From: a virus
Strand: one strand, 5' to 3'
IMG/VR virus record: IMGVR_UViG_3300031963_000004
Coordinates: 1 to 64,000 of that record
Length of the DNA: 64,000 nt
Positions 1 to 6,233 of the stretch are shown piece after piece. The translations under genes were made by a program, and so were the position numbers. The stretch's first letter is position 1; each line of letters begins with the position of its first letter. The notes beneath the pieces are model-generated. The model was given only the letters and a program-made list of their open reading frames with translations, searched no databases and was not told the DNA's origin.

Positions 1-265
1 CACCTGGAACAGATGATATAATATCTTTTACGGTCATTTGGCGAGTTTGTATTTTAGCATCAGCACCGAACTGTTTTGGAGCACCTGAACTTGGTCCTGG
101 TTGCGGCACGCCTTCAGACATAGATTCACCACCGCCATCACCGCCTCCATTGCCATCACCGCTATAACCACTATAATAAGCGTAGCCAGGAAAAAAGTAA
201 CCACCGTAGTGCTTCTTACTTTTTTTGGTTTTCTTTTTTTCTGTTATGAATTCGTAGGCTCTCAT
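1..265 (-). CDS. Partial capsid-targeted, Gly-rich unknown protein (C-terminus off window)
   Basis: The frame is open from ATG at 265 to the left edge, giving 88 residues without a stop. It starts MRAYEFITEKKK, then has a Lys-rich stretch, a Tyr/Gly-rich stretch and a Gly/Asp repeat at about residues 35-47. The start overlaps the stop of the upstream gene as ATGA (262-265), so the two are probably translationally coupled. The first nine residues match the T4 internal-protein signal (MKTYQEFIAE type) and end in the [L/I]-x-E site cut by prohead proteases. Head packaging is inferred from that signal only. No domain is recognisable in the visible part. Confidence 0.7.
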   Translation of the reverse strand, partial: MRAYEFITEKKKTKKSKKHYGGYFFPGYAYYSGYSGDGNGGGDGGGESMSEGVPQPGPSSGAPKQFGADAKIQTRQMTVKDIISSVPG

Positions 266-678
266 ATATTAAAATATTCTTTACCAATAATTGCACTTGG
301 TGGTATTACACCACTGTATATGTAAGTTTCTTCACCTGTATCATCATCTCTTTGAAAATGCGGATCGGCTCTTAGCAGTTGTTGATTTAACTTATTTTGA
401 TCAATTTTAAAGATTACACCACCTTGATTCATTAATTCTAATATTTGTTTTTCATGTTCAGCATCGGGCTCTATCACACTTGGATCAACAAAACTACTTG
501 CTATATCTGGATAATTACTTAGATACACATAATTTTTATCACTCCAGTCAAACATTCTTAGATTGCCACCAGGCAATAGCCCGCTTTTTAATATACTGGG
601 CTCAAACGCTCTCAATGTCGCATGATATAATGGTTCGTAATCATATGCTATTTCTAAAATAATTTCTGCGGCTCTCAT
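262..678 (-). CDS. Capsid-targeted ADP-ribosyltransferase-fold-like protein
   Basis: 138 residues. The N-terminus MRAAEIILE fits the capsid-targeting and cleavage pattern (I-L-E). The body has PLYHAT at residues 16-21, then a Phe-x-x-Ser-Ile-Leu-x-x-Gly-Leu-Leu-Pro segment, YVYLS at 50-54 and an Ile-rich C-terminus. This order (L-Y-H-x-T, 'xxILxxGLxP', Y-x-Y-L-S) is what KptA/DarT/PARP-like ADP-ribosyltransferase folds show, with His19 and the Tyr of YVYLS as candidate NAD-contacting residues. T4 packages an ADP-ribosyltransferase (Alt) in the head, so the combination makes sense. I cannot point to a clear catalytic Glu, so activity is uncertain. It overlaps its neighbours by 1 and 4 bases. 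Confidence 0.6.
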   Translation of the reverse strand: MRAAEIILEIAYDYEPLYHATLRAFEPSILKSGLLPGGNLRMFDWSDKNYVYLSNYPDIASSFVDPSVIEPDAEHEKQILELMNQGGVIFKIDQNKLNQQLLRADPHFQRDDDTGEETYIYSGVIPPSAIIGKEYFNI

Positions 679-1592
679 TAGTAATCATTCTCTGCTGAGT
701 GATCTAAATTTAGATACAGTTGCCATTGACGATCTGGAAACTTTGATAGATAAGCATTTAACATGGTATTCCAACTACCTGCCATTCTTTCTTGTATCTG
801 ACTAAGTGTGATTGGATCATCACGCATATCCATTATTTGACCATATTCAAGTTCAAGTTCATCCGTGTCATAACCTTCATCTTTGTATTGGTCAACAATG
901 TCATCTACATCACTATCACTTTTAACTGGATGATCATCTAATGATATACCAAAATGGAACTGATATTTTTCGCCTTGATACTCTGGTTGTTTAGGTATTG
1001 CTATTAATATAGGCGCTATACCATGATAATACTTAAACATGTTATTACCTTTAGTAGCGGCAGTACACCAGCGTGTACCTTGACCATAGTAGCATGATGC
1101 AGGTTCATCTTGTGGTACTATTACTCTCCAACTGTCATCTTCGTATAATGTAAATGCAGTACCTTTATCTTTTAGTTGTTGAGCATCAGGATCAGGATAC
1201 TCATCCATAACGCTCATAAAATCACCAAAGTTACTATACTTGTTAATATCGTTGCGTGGACTAGGTATTTTTTTACGCTGAACAAGTTTATAAAATTTAG
1301 TCAAAGAGTCAAATAGATAACCATCTAATACATCTTCAAGTTTTGTACTAGCATCATTCGCATATGTTCTTGCTATCCATTGCACATATTGTTTGTTAGG
1401 TGTAGGATCTGCTTCTTGAAATCTATCTAATGCAAAGCCTAATAATTCTTCTGGATCAATTTGTTGTATTGGATCGTCGCCGTAAATTCTTTGAACTGTA
1501 CGGTCCCCCAACATTTTTTTATAAATCGCTGCACCTAAGTTTTGTACAGTTTTATTACGATCATATTCAATTAAAAATTCTGTTGCTCTCAT
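678..1592 (-). CDS. Capsid-targeted phage protein with GTRWCTA motif
   Basis: 304 residues starting MRATEFLIE, which matches the capsid-targeting consensus (L-I-E). The N-terminal half is helical and acidic. Near the middle a hallmark G-T-R-W-C-T-A lies at residues 172-178, preceded by Cys-Tyr-Tyr-Gly-x-Gly and followed by N-N-M-F-K-Y-Y, then a beta-rich stretch. I have the impression that this 'GTxWC...N.F..Y' core occurs in many phage hypothetical proteins, but I know no established function. The conserved Trp-Cys could be an active-site Cys, which is speculation. The gene starts 3 bases after the upstream stop and ends in a TAATG overlap with the ART-like gene. Confidence 0.65.
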   Translation of the reverse strand: MRATEFLIEYDRNKTVQNLGAAIYKKMLGDRTVQRIYGDDPIQQIDPEELLGFALDRFQEADPTPNKQYVQWIARTYANDASTKLEDVLDGYLFDSLTKFYKLVQRKKIPSPRNDINKYSNFGDFMSVMDEYPDPDAQQLKDKGTAFTLYEDDSWRVIVPQDEPASCYYGQGTRWCTAATKGNNMFKYYHGIAPILIAIPKQPEYQGEKYQFHFGISLDDHPVKSDSDVDDIVDQYKDEGYDTDELELEYGQIMDMRDDPITLSQIQERMAGSWNTMLNAYLSKFPDRQWQLYLNLDHSAENDY

Positions 1593-1595
1593 AGT

Positions 1596-1955
1596 TTATG
1601 CTACTTCTATAATAGGTACAAAGGCACTTTGATACATGTTCCAATCTTTATCCATAACTGTATAAGCTATGTAACGTTTACTTTCAGTATCTTTAACTCG
1701 AAACTTTATAAAAAGATTATTAGTGTTATCATGTAAAAGAAACATATGTCCTGGAGCTAACTGCTTAAGTTTAGCTTTAGCTTTCGGTAATTTATTTAGT
1801 GTATTTATAACTTCATTAGGTGTCCAATCTCGTTGAGCCATTCTATCAAAAAGATGTTTATCTATTATGATAGTGTAATTTCCAACCTGAATGTTACCTG
1901 CATACTCAAATGGTCTGCGTGATTTTTCTTCGGTTAGAAATTCAGTAGCTCTCAT
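1596..1955 (-). CDS. Small capsid-targeted protein, DUF4258/RelE-like fold possible
   Basis: I chose ATG at 1955 over the in-frame ATG at 1970 for two reasons. It gives an ATGA overlap with the upstream stop (1952), and it places MRATEFLTE, the shared capsid signal with an L-T-E site, at the N-terminus. The product is 119 residues. The body reads His-x-x-Phe-Asp-Arg-Met-x-x-Arg-Asp-x-Thr-x-x-Glu-Val, followed by beta strands ending in IAYTVMDKDW. That H...R...R...EV arrangement resembles DUF4258 or BrnT-type small proteins of the RelE-like fold, some of which are RNases. The similarity is by pattern only, so nuclease activity is not claimed. Confidence 0.6.
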   Translation of the reverse strand: MRATEFLTEEKSRRPFEYAGNIQVGNYTIIIDKHLFDRMAQRDWTPNEVINTLNKLPKAKAKLKQLAPGHMFLLHDNTNNLFIKFRVKDTESKRYIAYTVMDKDWNMYQSAFVPIIEVA

Positions 1956-2629
1956 AGATTTCTTTCCCATATTACAAAAGGATCGTTTACTATAATAGTA
2001 CCATCTGGACGCTGCATGTAATTGCCACGGTGTAAGTCTAAACTATAGTTATGTTTTTTAGCAAAATTTTTAACTATGTATACGGTTTGTAATAATGCTT
2101 TAGCCTTATCTAAACCGCCTAGATAATCAATAACTTGGTCAGCTTCAAACCATTCGGGTTCATCGTCATTATCAAAACTATCATGTTGAGCCCAGTCAGC
2201 AATTTTTTCCCATGCTTTAAAATAATCGCCTTTACCTGCGTACTTAGCTGCTTGATCTAATAGGTAAATTACCTTACCTACTGAGTCTGGTAACTCTCGT
2301 AGTTCTTCCATTCTGGCTTGAATATATTTTTTACCTTGAAATTCAAAACTTTCAAAGCCACTAAATTTTGGTAAGTGAGGATTATCAGTATTTTTATTAC
2401 AATAGTTGATCCAATTAACAAACATTTTTTGATCTGGACTAAAATCTAAATAATGTCCTTGACGATAACCAAACACAATAAACACTTGACCGTTTGGCTC
2501 AAGATATGCTTGTTTATCTATACCGCCACCTAGATACTTGTAACCTTTGTCCATCAAAGCCTGTCTAATACCGCCGTGAATCTTACCGGCCATTTCTTCA
2601 AGTTCATTATTAAACTCAAAAAATCTCAC
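1952..2629 (-). CDS. Capsid-targeted protein kinase-like/phosphotransferase-like protein
   Basis: 225 residues starting MRFFEFNNELEE, a looser version of the capsid signal. Near the N-terminus is a GGGIDKQAYL segment like a nucleotide-binding loop region. Near the C-terminus is D198-L-H-R-G-N203, then N-D216-P-F. That spacing (Asp, Asn five residues later, then an Asp-Pro/Phe metal ligand) is the catalytic loop and DFG-equivalent of the aminoglycoside-phosphotransferase/kinase superfamily (HGDLHxxN...D). It probably phosphorylates a protein or small molecule, and the substrate is unknown. It overlaps both neighbours by ATGA. Its presence in the cassette suggests delivery with the genome (inference). 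Confidence 0.6.
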   Translation of the reverse strand: MRFFEFNNELEEMAGKIHGGIRQALMDKGYKYLGGGIDKQAYLEPNGQVFIVFGYRQGHYLDFSPDQKMFVNWINYCNKNTDNPHLPKFSGFESFEFQGKKYIQARMEELRELPDSVGKVIYLLDQAAKYAGKGDYFKAWEKIADWAQHDSFDNDDEPEWFEADQVIDYLGGLDKAKALLQTVYIVKNFAKKHNYSLDLHRGNYMQRPDGTIIVNDPFVIWERNL

Positions 2630-3024
2630 TGGAATATCTCCGGATGTTTCTCACCATATATTTTGATGAACTTACCTGCTAATACATCTGCTTCTTGTTC
2701 AATTGGACTACCAGGATAACTATCACCAGGCTGTATCTGTCCTAACTCACCTTGACGTACATGCACTAATTCATGAAATACTGTGCGTAGTATATCAACT
2801 AAGTTTCTGTTTTTAGCGTAAACCCAAACTTTGTTATCGTCAGTAGTATGACGACCGGTATGATGCCCTTGCTGTGCTTCTTCAGTATCTTTACTGTATT
2901 CAATGTCAGGGATGGTTTCTAGCTTGAGGATTCTCGCAGCCCAATTTACGAAATCGTCTAAGATTTCTTCTTCGTTAGCCACAAGGATATTAGATTTTGA
3001 TTCTGTTATTTCACGAATTTTCAT
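2626..3024 (-). CDS. Capsid-targeted HExxH zinc metallopeptidase-like protein
   Basis: 132 residues. MKIREITE at the start ends in I-T-E like the other capsid-targeted proteins. The zinc-peptidase motif H-E-L-V-H lies at residues 84-88, followed about 20 residues later by E-Q-E-A-D (109-113), whose Glu fits as the third zinc ligand. The protein is small, close to the minimal catalytic domain of gluzincin or SprT-like families. This is the first gene of the cassette 3024 to <1. A late-promoter-like ATAAATA sits only 7 bases before its ATG, with no Shine-Dalgarno sequence. Peptidase activity is inferred from motifs and the target is unknown. Confidence 0.7.
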   Translation of the reverse strand: MKIREITESKSNILVANEEEILDDFVNWAARILKLETIPDIEYSKDTEEAQQGHHTGRHTTDDNKVWVYAKNRNLVDILRTVFHELVHVRQGELGQIQPGDSYPGSPIEQEADVLAGKFIKIYGEKHPEIFQ

Positions 3025-3031
3025 AATCTAG

Positions 3032-3038
3032 TATTTAT
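3032..3038 (-). promoter_or_regulatory. Late-promoter-like ATAAATA, leaderless type
   Basis: On the minus strand the sequence is GATAAATAC, 7 bases before the ATG of the metallopeptidase-like gene (3024). T4 late transcription starts about 6 bases past this element, so the mRNA would begin within about two bases of the ATG. Confidence 0.5.
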
Positions 3039-3040
3039 CG

Positions 3041-3745
3041 CTAGTTCCGCAACTTAGCGAGTTTGAAAAAGCGTAAAATAGTTAGATATATCCAGCCTAT
3101 ATCTACTTCGTAAGGCTTCTTACTAAGTTTAGGATTTGCTGGATCTAGATGATGATTGTTATGTAGTTCTTCGCCACCGATGATTATGCCCCATGGTGCA
3201 ATGTTTTTACTTTGATCTTTGGTCTCACCGTTACGATAACCCCACCAGTGACCTATACCATTGATTACTCCTGCTGCCCAAAAGGGTATCCACAGCATTT
3301 GTACGCCCCATATTATGGCGCCCATCCAACCAAAGACAATGAGGTTGAACACAAGGAGAATACTAATGCCAAGTCTGCTGTGAGGTGTGTATAACTTACG
3401 CTCAATCCAGTCATTAGGAGTACCGATGCCATAAGTATTAACCATCTCTTTATCTTTGCTTGCGTCATTGTATAATAAAGCTCCCTTAAATAATACATGC
3501 CATATACCGTGTGTGACTGGGCTATGTGGATCACCTTCTAGTTCACAGAATCTATGATGTTTACGATGAACTGCGACCCATTGTTTAGTAACCATACCTG
3601 TTGTTAACCATAACCAAAAACGCATGAAGTGGCTAATGATTGGATTAAACTCTATACCTTTATGTGCTTGACCACGATGTAAGTATAAGGTTACACATAT
3701 GATTGTTATGTGTGTTGTGATTAGTGTATATAAAATTGCTGTCAT
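3041..3745 (-). CDS. Acyl-CoA/acyl-lipid delta-9-type fatty acid desaturase
   Basis: 234 residues, an integral-membrane di-iron desaturase. All three histidine boxes are present: H-R-G-Q-A-H (23-28), H-R-K-H-H (60-64) and H-N-N-H-H (195-199), plus G-I-G-H-W-W at 163-168. Hydrophobic segments lie at about 4-20, 40-52 and 127-165. The reaction is introduction of a double bond into a fatty-acyl chain. It is shorter than most bacterial enzymes but keeps every metal-binding box. It is probably an auxiliary metabolic gene that changes host membrane fluidity during infection (inference). It stands alone between the capsid-targeted cassette and a GC-rich spacer. Confidence 0.9.
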   Translation of the reverse strand: MTAILYTLITTHITIICVTLYLHRGQAHKGIEFNPIISHFMRFWLWLTTGMVTKQWVAVHRKHHRFCELEGDPHSPVTHGIWHVLFKGALLYNDASKDKEMVNTYGIGTPNDWIERKLYTPHSRLGISILLVFNLIVFGWMGAIIWGVQMLWIPFWAAGVINGIGHWWGYRNGETKDQSKNIAPWGIIIGGEELHNNHHLDPANPKLSKKPYEVDIGWIYLTILRFFKLAKLRN

Positions 3746-3772
3746 AATTGCTCACTTTAACTCTATTTTGGG

Positions 3773-3837
3773 GCACGACTCCCGGAGAGTAGCGCAGCAG
3801 CCGCGCCCTCACGGTCCTAAGGTGAAGTCTTAAGTGC
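3773..3837. other. GC-rich structured intergenic element
   Basis: The 84 bases between 3746 and 3829 are noncoding, and most of them are far richer in GC than their surroundings. An outer stem can form between GCACGACT (3773-3780) and AGTC...GTGC (3826-3829 and 3834-3837). Inside are possible hairpins ACTC/GAGT, GCGC with a 7-base loop (3792-3806), and TCAC/GTGA (3809-3825). The layout is loosely cloverleaf-like, but there is no tRNA T-loop signature. It overlaps the last codons of the small gene ending at 3830. Confidence 0.4.
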
Positions 3838-4006
3838 TTTTGTAACCAGCTATATTTTTTGCTTCTAGTTCTCTTAGGTCATTAGCTACATCACTTACAC
3901 CATGCCAATCTTCAATGGCAATCATAACCTGTAAGTATTCAAGCAATATTTCTTTTTGTGTTTGGAAGTCTGTGTAGTCTTTAATTAGAGTCTTTTTTTG
4001 GCTCAT
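3830..4006 (-). CDS. Small unknown protein (58 residues)
   Basis: ATG at 4006 opens a 58-residue frame starting MSQKKTLIKDYTD and ending in GYKST, predicted mostly helical and charged. It overlaps the 3' end of the next upstream small gene by 26 bases. It is supported by the unbroken run of coupled small genes from 5052 to 3830 and by lack of any other coding frame here. No family is recognised. Its stop lies inside the GC-rich element. Confidence 0.6.
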   Translation of the reverse strand: MSQKKTLIKDYTDFQTQKEILLEYLQVMIAIEDWHGVSDVANDLRELEAKNIAGYKST

Positions 4007-4157
4007 CTTTTTTTTCTTCTTTCTTTTGTTCTTGTTGTACTATTGGAGCTGGTTCTTTTTTCTCTGGCATGTATTTGTCAACTGCCCAATTTGCAGTCAT
4101 CCAGCCCATTGCGCTGAAGAAGCCCCACACTATCATATAAGGTATCTCGCCTATCAT
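3981..4157 (-). CDS. Small single-pass membrane protein with charged tail
   Basis: 58 residues from ATG at 4157, which overlaps the upstream stop as ATGA (4154-4157). The N-terminus is a hydrophobic segment (IPYMIVWGFFSAMGWM, about residues 5-20, continuing to Val26), followed by a Lys/Glu/Pro/Gln-rich cytoplasm-like tail. The layout is that of a small inner-membrane phage protein. A role in lysis or membrane takeover is possible but not shown. Confidence 0.65.
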   Translation of the reverse strand: MIGEIPYMIVWGFFSAMGWMTANWAVDKYMPEKKEPAPIVQQEQKKEEKKDEPKKDSN

Positions 4158-4357
4158 TTTTTGTCCCTTTTAGAAACTGCATCTTTTAACATACTTTTGA
4201 GAAGTAAGATAACACGGTTCTTTTCTTTCTCAGTCAAGTATTTAACTAAGATTAACTTGTCATCATAACTTTTTGCGTTATCTAAAAACTCTTCGGGGAC
4301 TGTTAGTTTGGGTTTTTTGAACTTTTTTAGATTCGCTTTGATATCATCGTCGCTCAT
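4154..4357 (-). CDS. Small charged unknown protein (67 residues)
   Basis: MSDDDIKANL start, Lys-rich, mostly helical, no membrane segment. It begins at the last base of the upstream stop (TAATG at 4357) and ends in an ATGA overlap, so it belongs to the coupled small-gene run. No recognisable family. The high Lys content might suit nucleic-acid binding, which is only a guess. Confidence 0.6.
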   Translation of the reverse strand: MSDDDIKANLKKFKKPKLTVPEEFLDNAKSYDDKLILVKYLTEKEKNRVILLLKSMLKDAVSKRDKK

Positions 4358-4542
4358 TAATTTAATTTCGTCACATTCACTACGCTATCATCACCATACG
4401 CTGCGTTTAATAAGGCTTTAGCCTGTGACAAATCATCAGCAAATACAACTGTTTTGACTGTTAGTGAACCTGACTTACCAGTTTTGATTTTTAAGGTAGC
4501 AGAGTATTTGTTTATTTTATCTAAAAAGTCTTTAGCTTTCAT
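4357..4542 (-). CDS. Small unknown protein (61 residues)
   Basis: MKAKDFLDKINKY followed by a beta-alpha-beta-like body (TVKTVVFADDLSQAKALLNAAYG). The compact alternation of strands and a helix suggests a folded domain. No family is recognised. The N-terminus superficially resembles the capsid signal but lacks an [L/I]-x-E site in the right place. It is coupled to the next gene by a TAATG overlap. Confidence 0.6.
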   Translation of the reverse strand: MKAKDFLDKINKYSATLKIKTGKSGSLTVKTVVFADDLSQAKALLNAAYGDDSVVNVTKLN

Positions 4543-4549
4543 TATTTTA

Positions 4550-4615
4550 TTAATGTTCCCCGTATGGGACTACTGGACGATCATCATCTGGGTTTGGGGT
4601 ATTTGGATCTCTCAT
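4550..4615 (-). CDS. Tiny 21-residue peptide, translationally coupled
   Basis: MRDPNTPNPDDDRPVVPYGEH, rich in Pro and Asp. Its ATG overlaps the stop of the Dps-like gene as ATGA (4612-4615), the same arrangement as elsewhere in the cluster. That overlap is the main support. At this length chance cannot be excluded. Confidence 0.35.
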   Translation of the reverse strand: MRDPNTPNPDDDRPVVPYGEH

Positions 4616-5052
4616 GCTCTATCTACTTTAAGAAAACTACGTAACATCCAACCATGTTTACCATGGGCATCGATACGTTCTGCTATGTAGTTTGCGATAG
4701 CTTGATTTTCTTCGTTTGCTAAGGGAAAAATAGCATTTAATAATTCAATAATTTTTAAGTTATCTTCATATAATTCAGCAAGCATTAATTCAGCACGTGG
4801 TATCTTGACCTGATCTTGAATTATACTTAATTCCATAAATCTTGCTAAACTGCCAGGAGTATATTGGTCAAGAACACGAATAAATTCTGCTGTTCTATCG
4901 ATAGAATTTTCAAATACTTCTGTGTTTAACTCATCTAAGAATTTGTGATATTCTGAAAAATTAGGACCCTCGACATTCCAATGGAAGTTATGTGCTTTTA
5001 AATAAAACACAAAACTACTTGCTAATAATATTTTTAACTGTTCTGCTAACAT
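4612..5052 (-). CDS. Dps-like ferritin (DNA-protecting, iron-binding) protein
   Basis: 146 residues, close to the Dps norm of about 150-170 without a long N-terminal tail. The ferroxidase signature is visible: H24-W-N-V-x-G-P with H36 and D40 at the expected 12- and 4-residue spacing, and D52...E56 from the partner subunit. Dps dodecamers oxidise and store iron and shield DNA from peroxide. The missing Lys-rich tail suggests iron detoxification rather than strong DNA binding. The start has a good Shine-Dalgarno sequence (AGAGGA). It is unusual as phage cargo but fits an auxiliary stress-protection gene. Confidence 0.85.
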   Translation of the reverse strand: MLAEQLKILLASSFVFYLKAHNFHWNVEGPNFSEYHKFLDELNTEVFENSIDRTAEFIRVLDQYTPGSLARFMELSIIQDQVKIPRAELMLAELYEDNLKIIELLNAIFPLANEENQAIANYIAERIDAHGKHGWMLRSFLKVDRA

Positions 5053-5060
5053 AAATCCTC

Positions 5061-6233
5061 TTAGTGTTTCAATAGTAATGTACTCAACACGCCAGGATCT
5101 CTAGCAGTTAAATCTGGTTCGCCAGGAGTAATAATAACATTGTACTTCATCTGTGGATTCTTTCTACCCTTAGTTTCCCATTCATTGTATGTAAGAATAC
5201 TATTTGCACTGATACCATATTCGCCGGCTAATCTTTGTTTTAGTTCAGGGATCTTGTCAGGTATAACCTGCCATTGGCCTTGTGGACCCTTAACAAGATT
5301 TTTCTTTTCATCCTTAACTAACAAATCATAGAATAAGTTTGTTGGAACAATGCGACTATTTTTTGTTTGTGCTAAACTTGGATCCGCTGCTTTAACTTTC
5401 TTTTCTTGTGAAGTATGTGCACCTTCACTCCAGTTAATCATAAAGTTATTTGGCTTCTGACCTAATACAACATCAGCAACTTTAGTATAAGCATAGAACA
5501 GTACATTTGGATTAGATTGTGCTAGATTATACGCTAATTGAATATATTCTGGGCTAAAGAAGTCACCTGAATCATGCCAGCGAATAGTTACATTATATCC
5601 TGCTTTTTGTCCTTTAGCAACCTCTTTTTTAATCTCATTATCTAGTTGATTGAAGAAACCACTTGGATCATTAAGTAAATATGTTAGCATTCTTGCTCTG
5701 CTTAACCAGGCCGCTTCAAATTGTACAAAGCCACCTTTCATAGCAAAGCAATCTACTTTACAACTACCTGCTCCGGGACATGTGTTTACTATAATTAATT
5801 TACCGGTAGATTCATCTAAAGCAATACCAACTAATGCAGCAAAGCCAACATTAAAGAATTGTTCTTCAGCACCATCACTGTGCTTCATCTTTTCATTTTT
5901 CTTTAATATCTTATCTGGTCTTATTGATAAAGCTTGTTTAATATCTTCTTCTCTATAACGTTTACCCGAAGCATCATAGTATTTTACAACACTACTACGG
6001 TGAACATATGGTAACTTATATTTGTCTGTTTTACCTTTTTCTTGACCTGCAATACGACCCATGTAATCTTGAAATTCTTCATCACCAAACTCTCTTGATG
6101 GTGCAGGTAATTTAGTAGCTTCATCTACTTCTTGCTCTCCTGCTTGTGCTACGAACTCCTCAGGGCTCATAATTTGAACACCCGGTAATGCACCAGGCAT
6201 CTCGCTTTCTAATAGTAAGTCTGTAATTTTCAT
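5061..6233 (-). CDS. Capsid-targeted GP88-family-like protein with Cys motif
   Basis: 390 residues. It starts MKITDLLLESEMPG, with an L-L-E cleavage-type site after residue 9. The core contains C152-P-G-A-G-S-C158-x3-C162, then R-W-H-D-S-G-D (218-224) and F-Y-A-Y-T-K. These are the landmarks of the phage GP88-type family (CPGA..C...C, R.H.SGDF, Y.YTK), whose function is not established. The three Cys could bind a metal or cluster. The start overlaps the upstream stop as ATGA. Packaging inside the head is inferred from the N-terminus. Confidence 0.65.
   Translation of the reverse strand: MKITDLLLESEMPGALPGVQIMSPEEFVAQAGEQEVDEATKLPAPSREFGDEEFQDYMGRIAGQEKGKTDKYKLPYVHRSSVVKYYDASGKRYREEDIKQALSIRPDKILKKNEKMKHSDGAEEQFFNVGFAALVGIALDESTGKLIIVNTCPGAGSCKVDCFAMKGGFVQFEAAWLSRARMLTYLLNDPSGFFNQLDNEIKKEVAKGQKAGYNVTIRWHDSGDFFSPEYIQLAYNLAQSNPNVLFYAYTKVADVVLGQKPNNFMINWSEGAHTSQEKKVKAADPSLAQTKNSRIVPTNLFYDLLVKDEKKNLVKGPQGQWQVIPDKIPELKQRLAGEYGISANSILTYNEWETKGRKNPQMKYNVIITPGEPDLTARDPGVLSTLLLKH

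Noticed and set aside
3313-3534. Second minus-strand frame inside the desaturase gene
   Set aside because: It is the same DNA in another frame; the desaturase frame has all three histidine boxes.
3811-3823. ACGGTCCTAAGGT, identical to a conserved 23S rRNA segment (I-CeuI site core)
   Set aside because: A 13-base match to some part of a 23S gene is expected a few times in 64 kb by chance, and flanking bases do not match rRNA.
3746-3840. tRNA gene in the GC-rich spacer
   Set aside because: No T-loop GTTCGANNC, no standard D-arm and no 7-bp acceptor stem on either strand.
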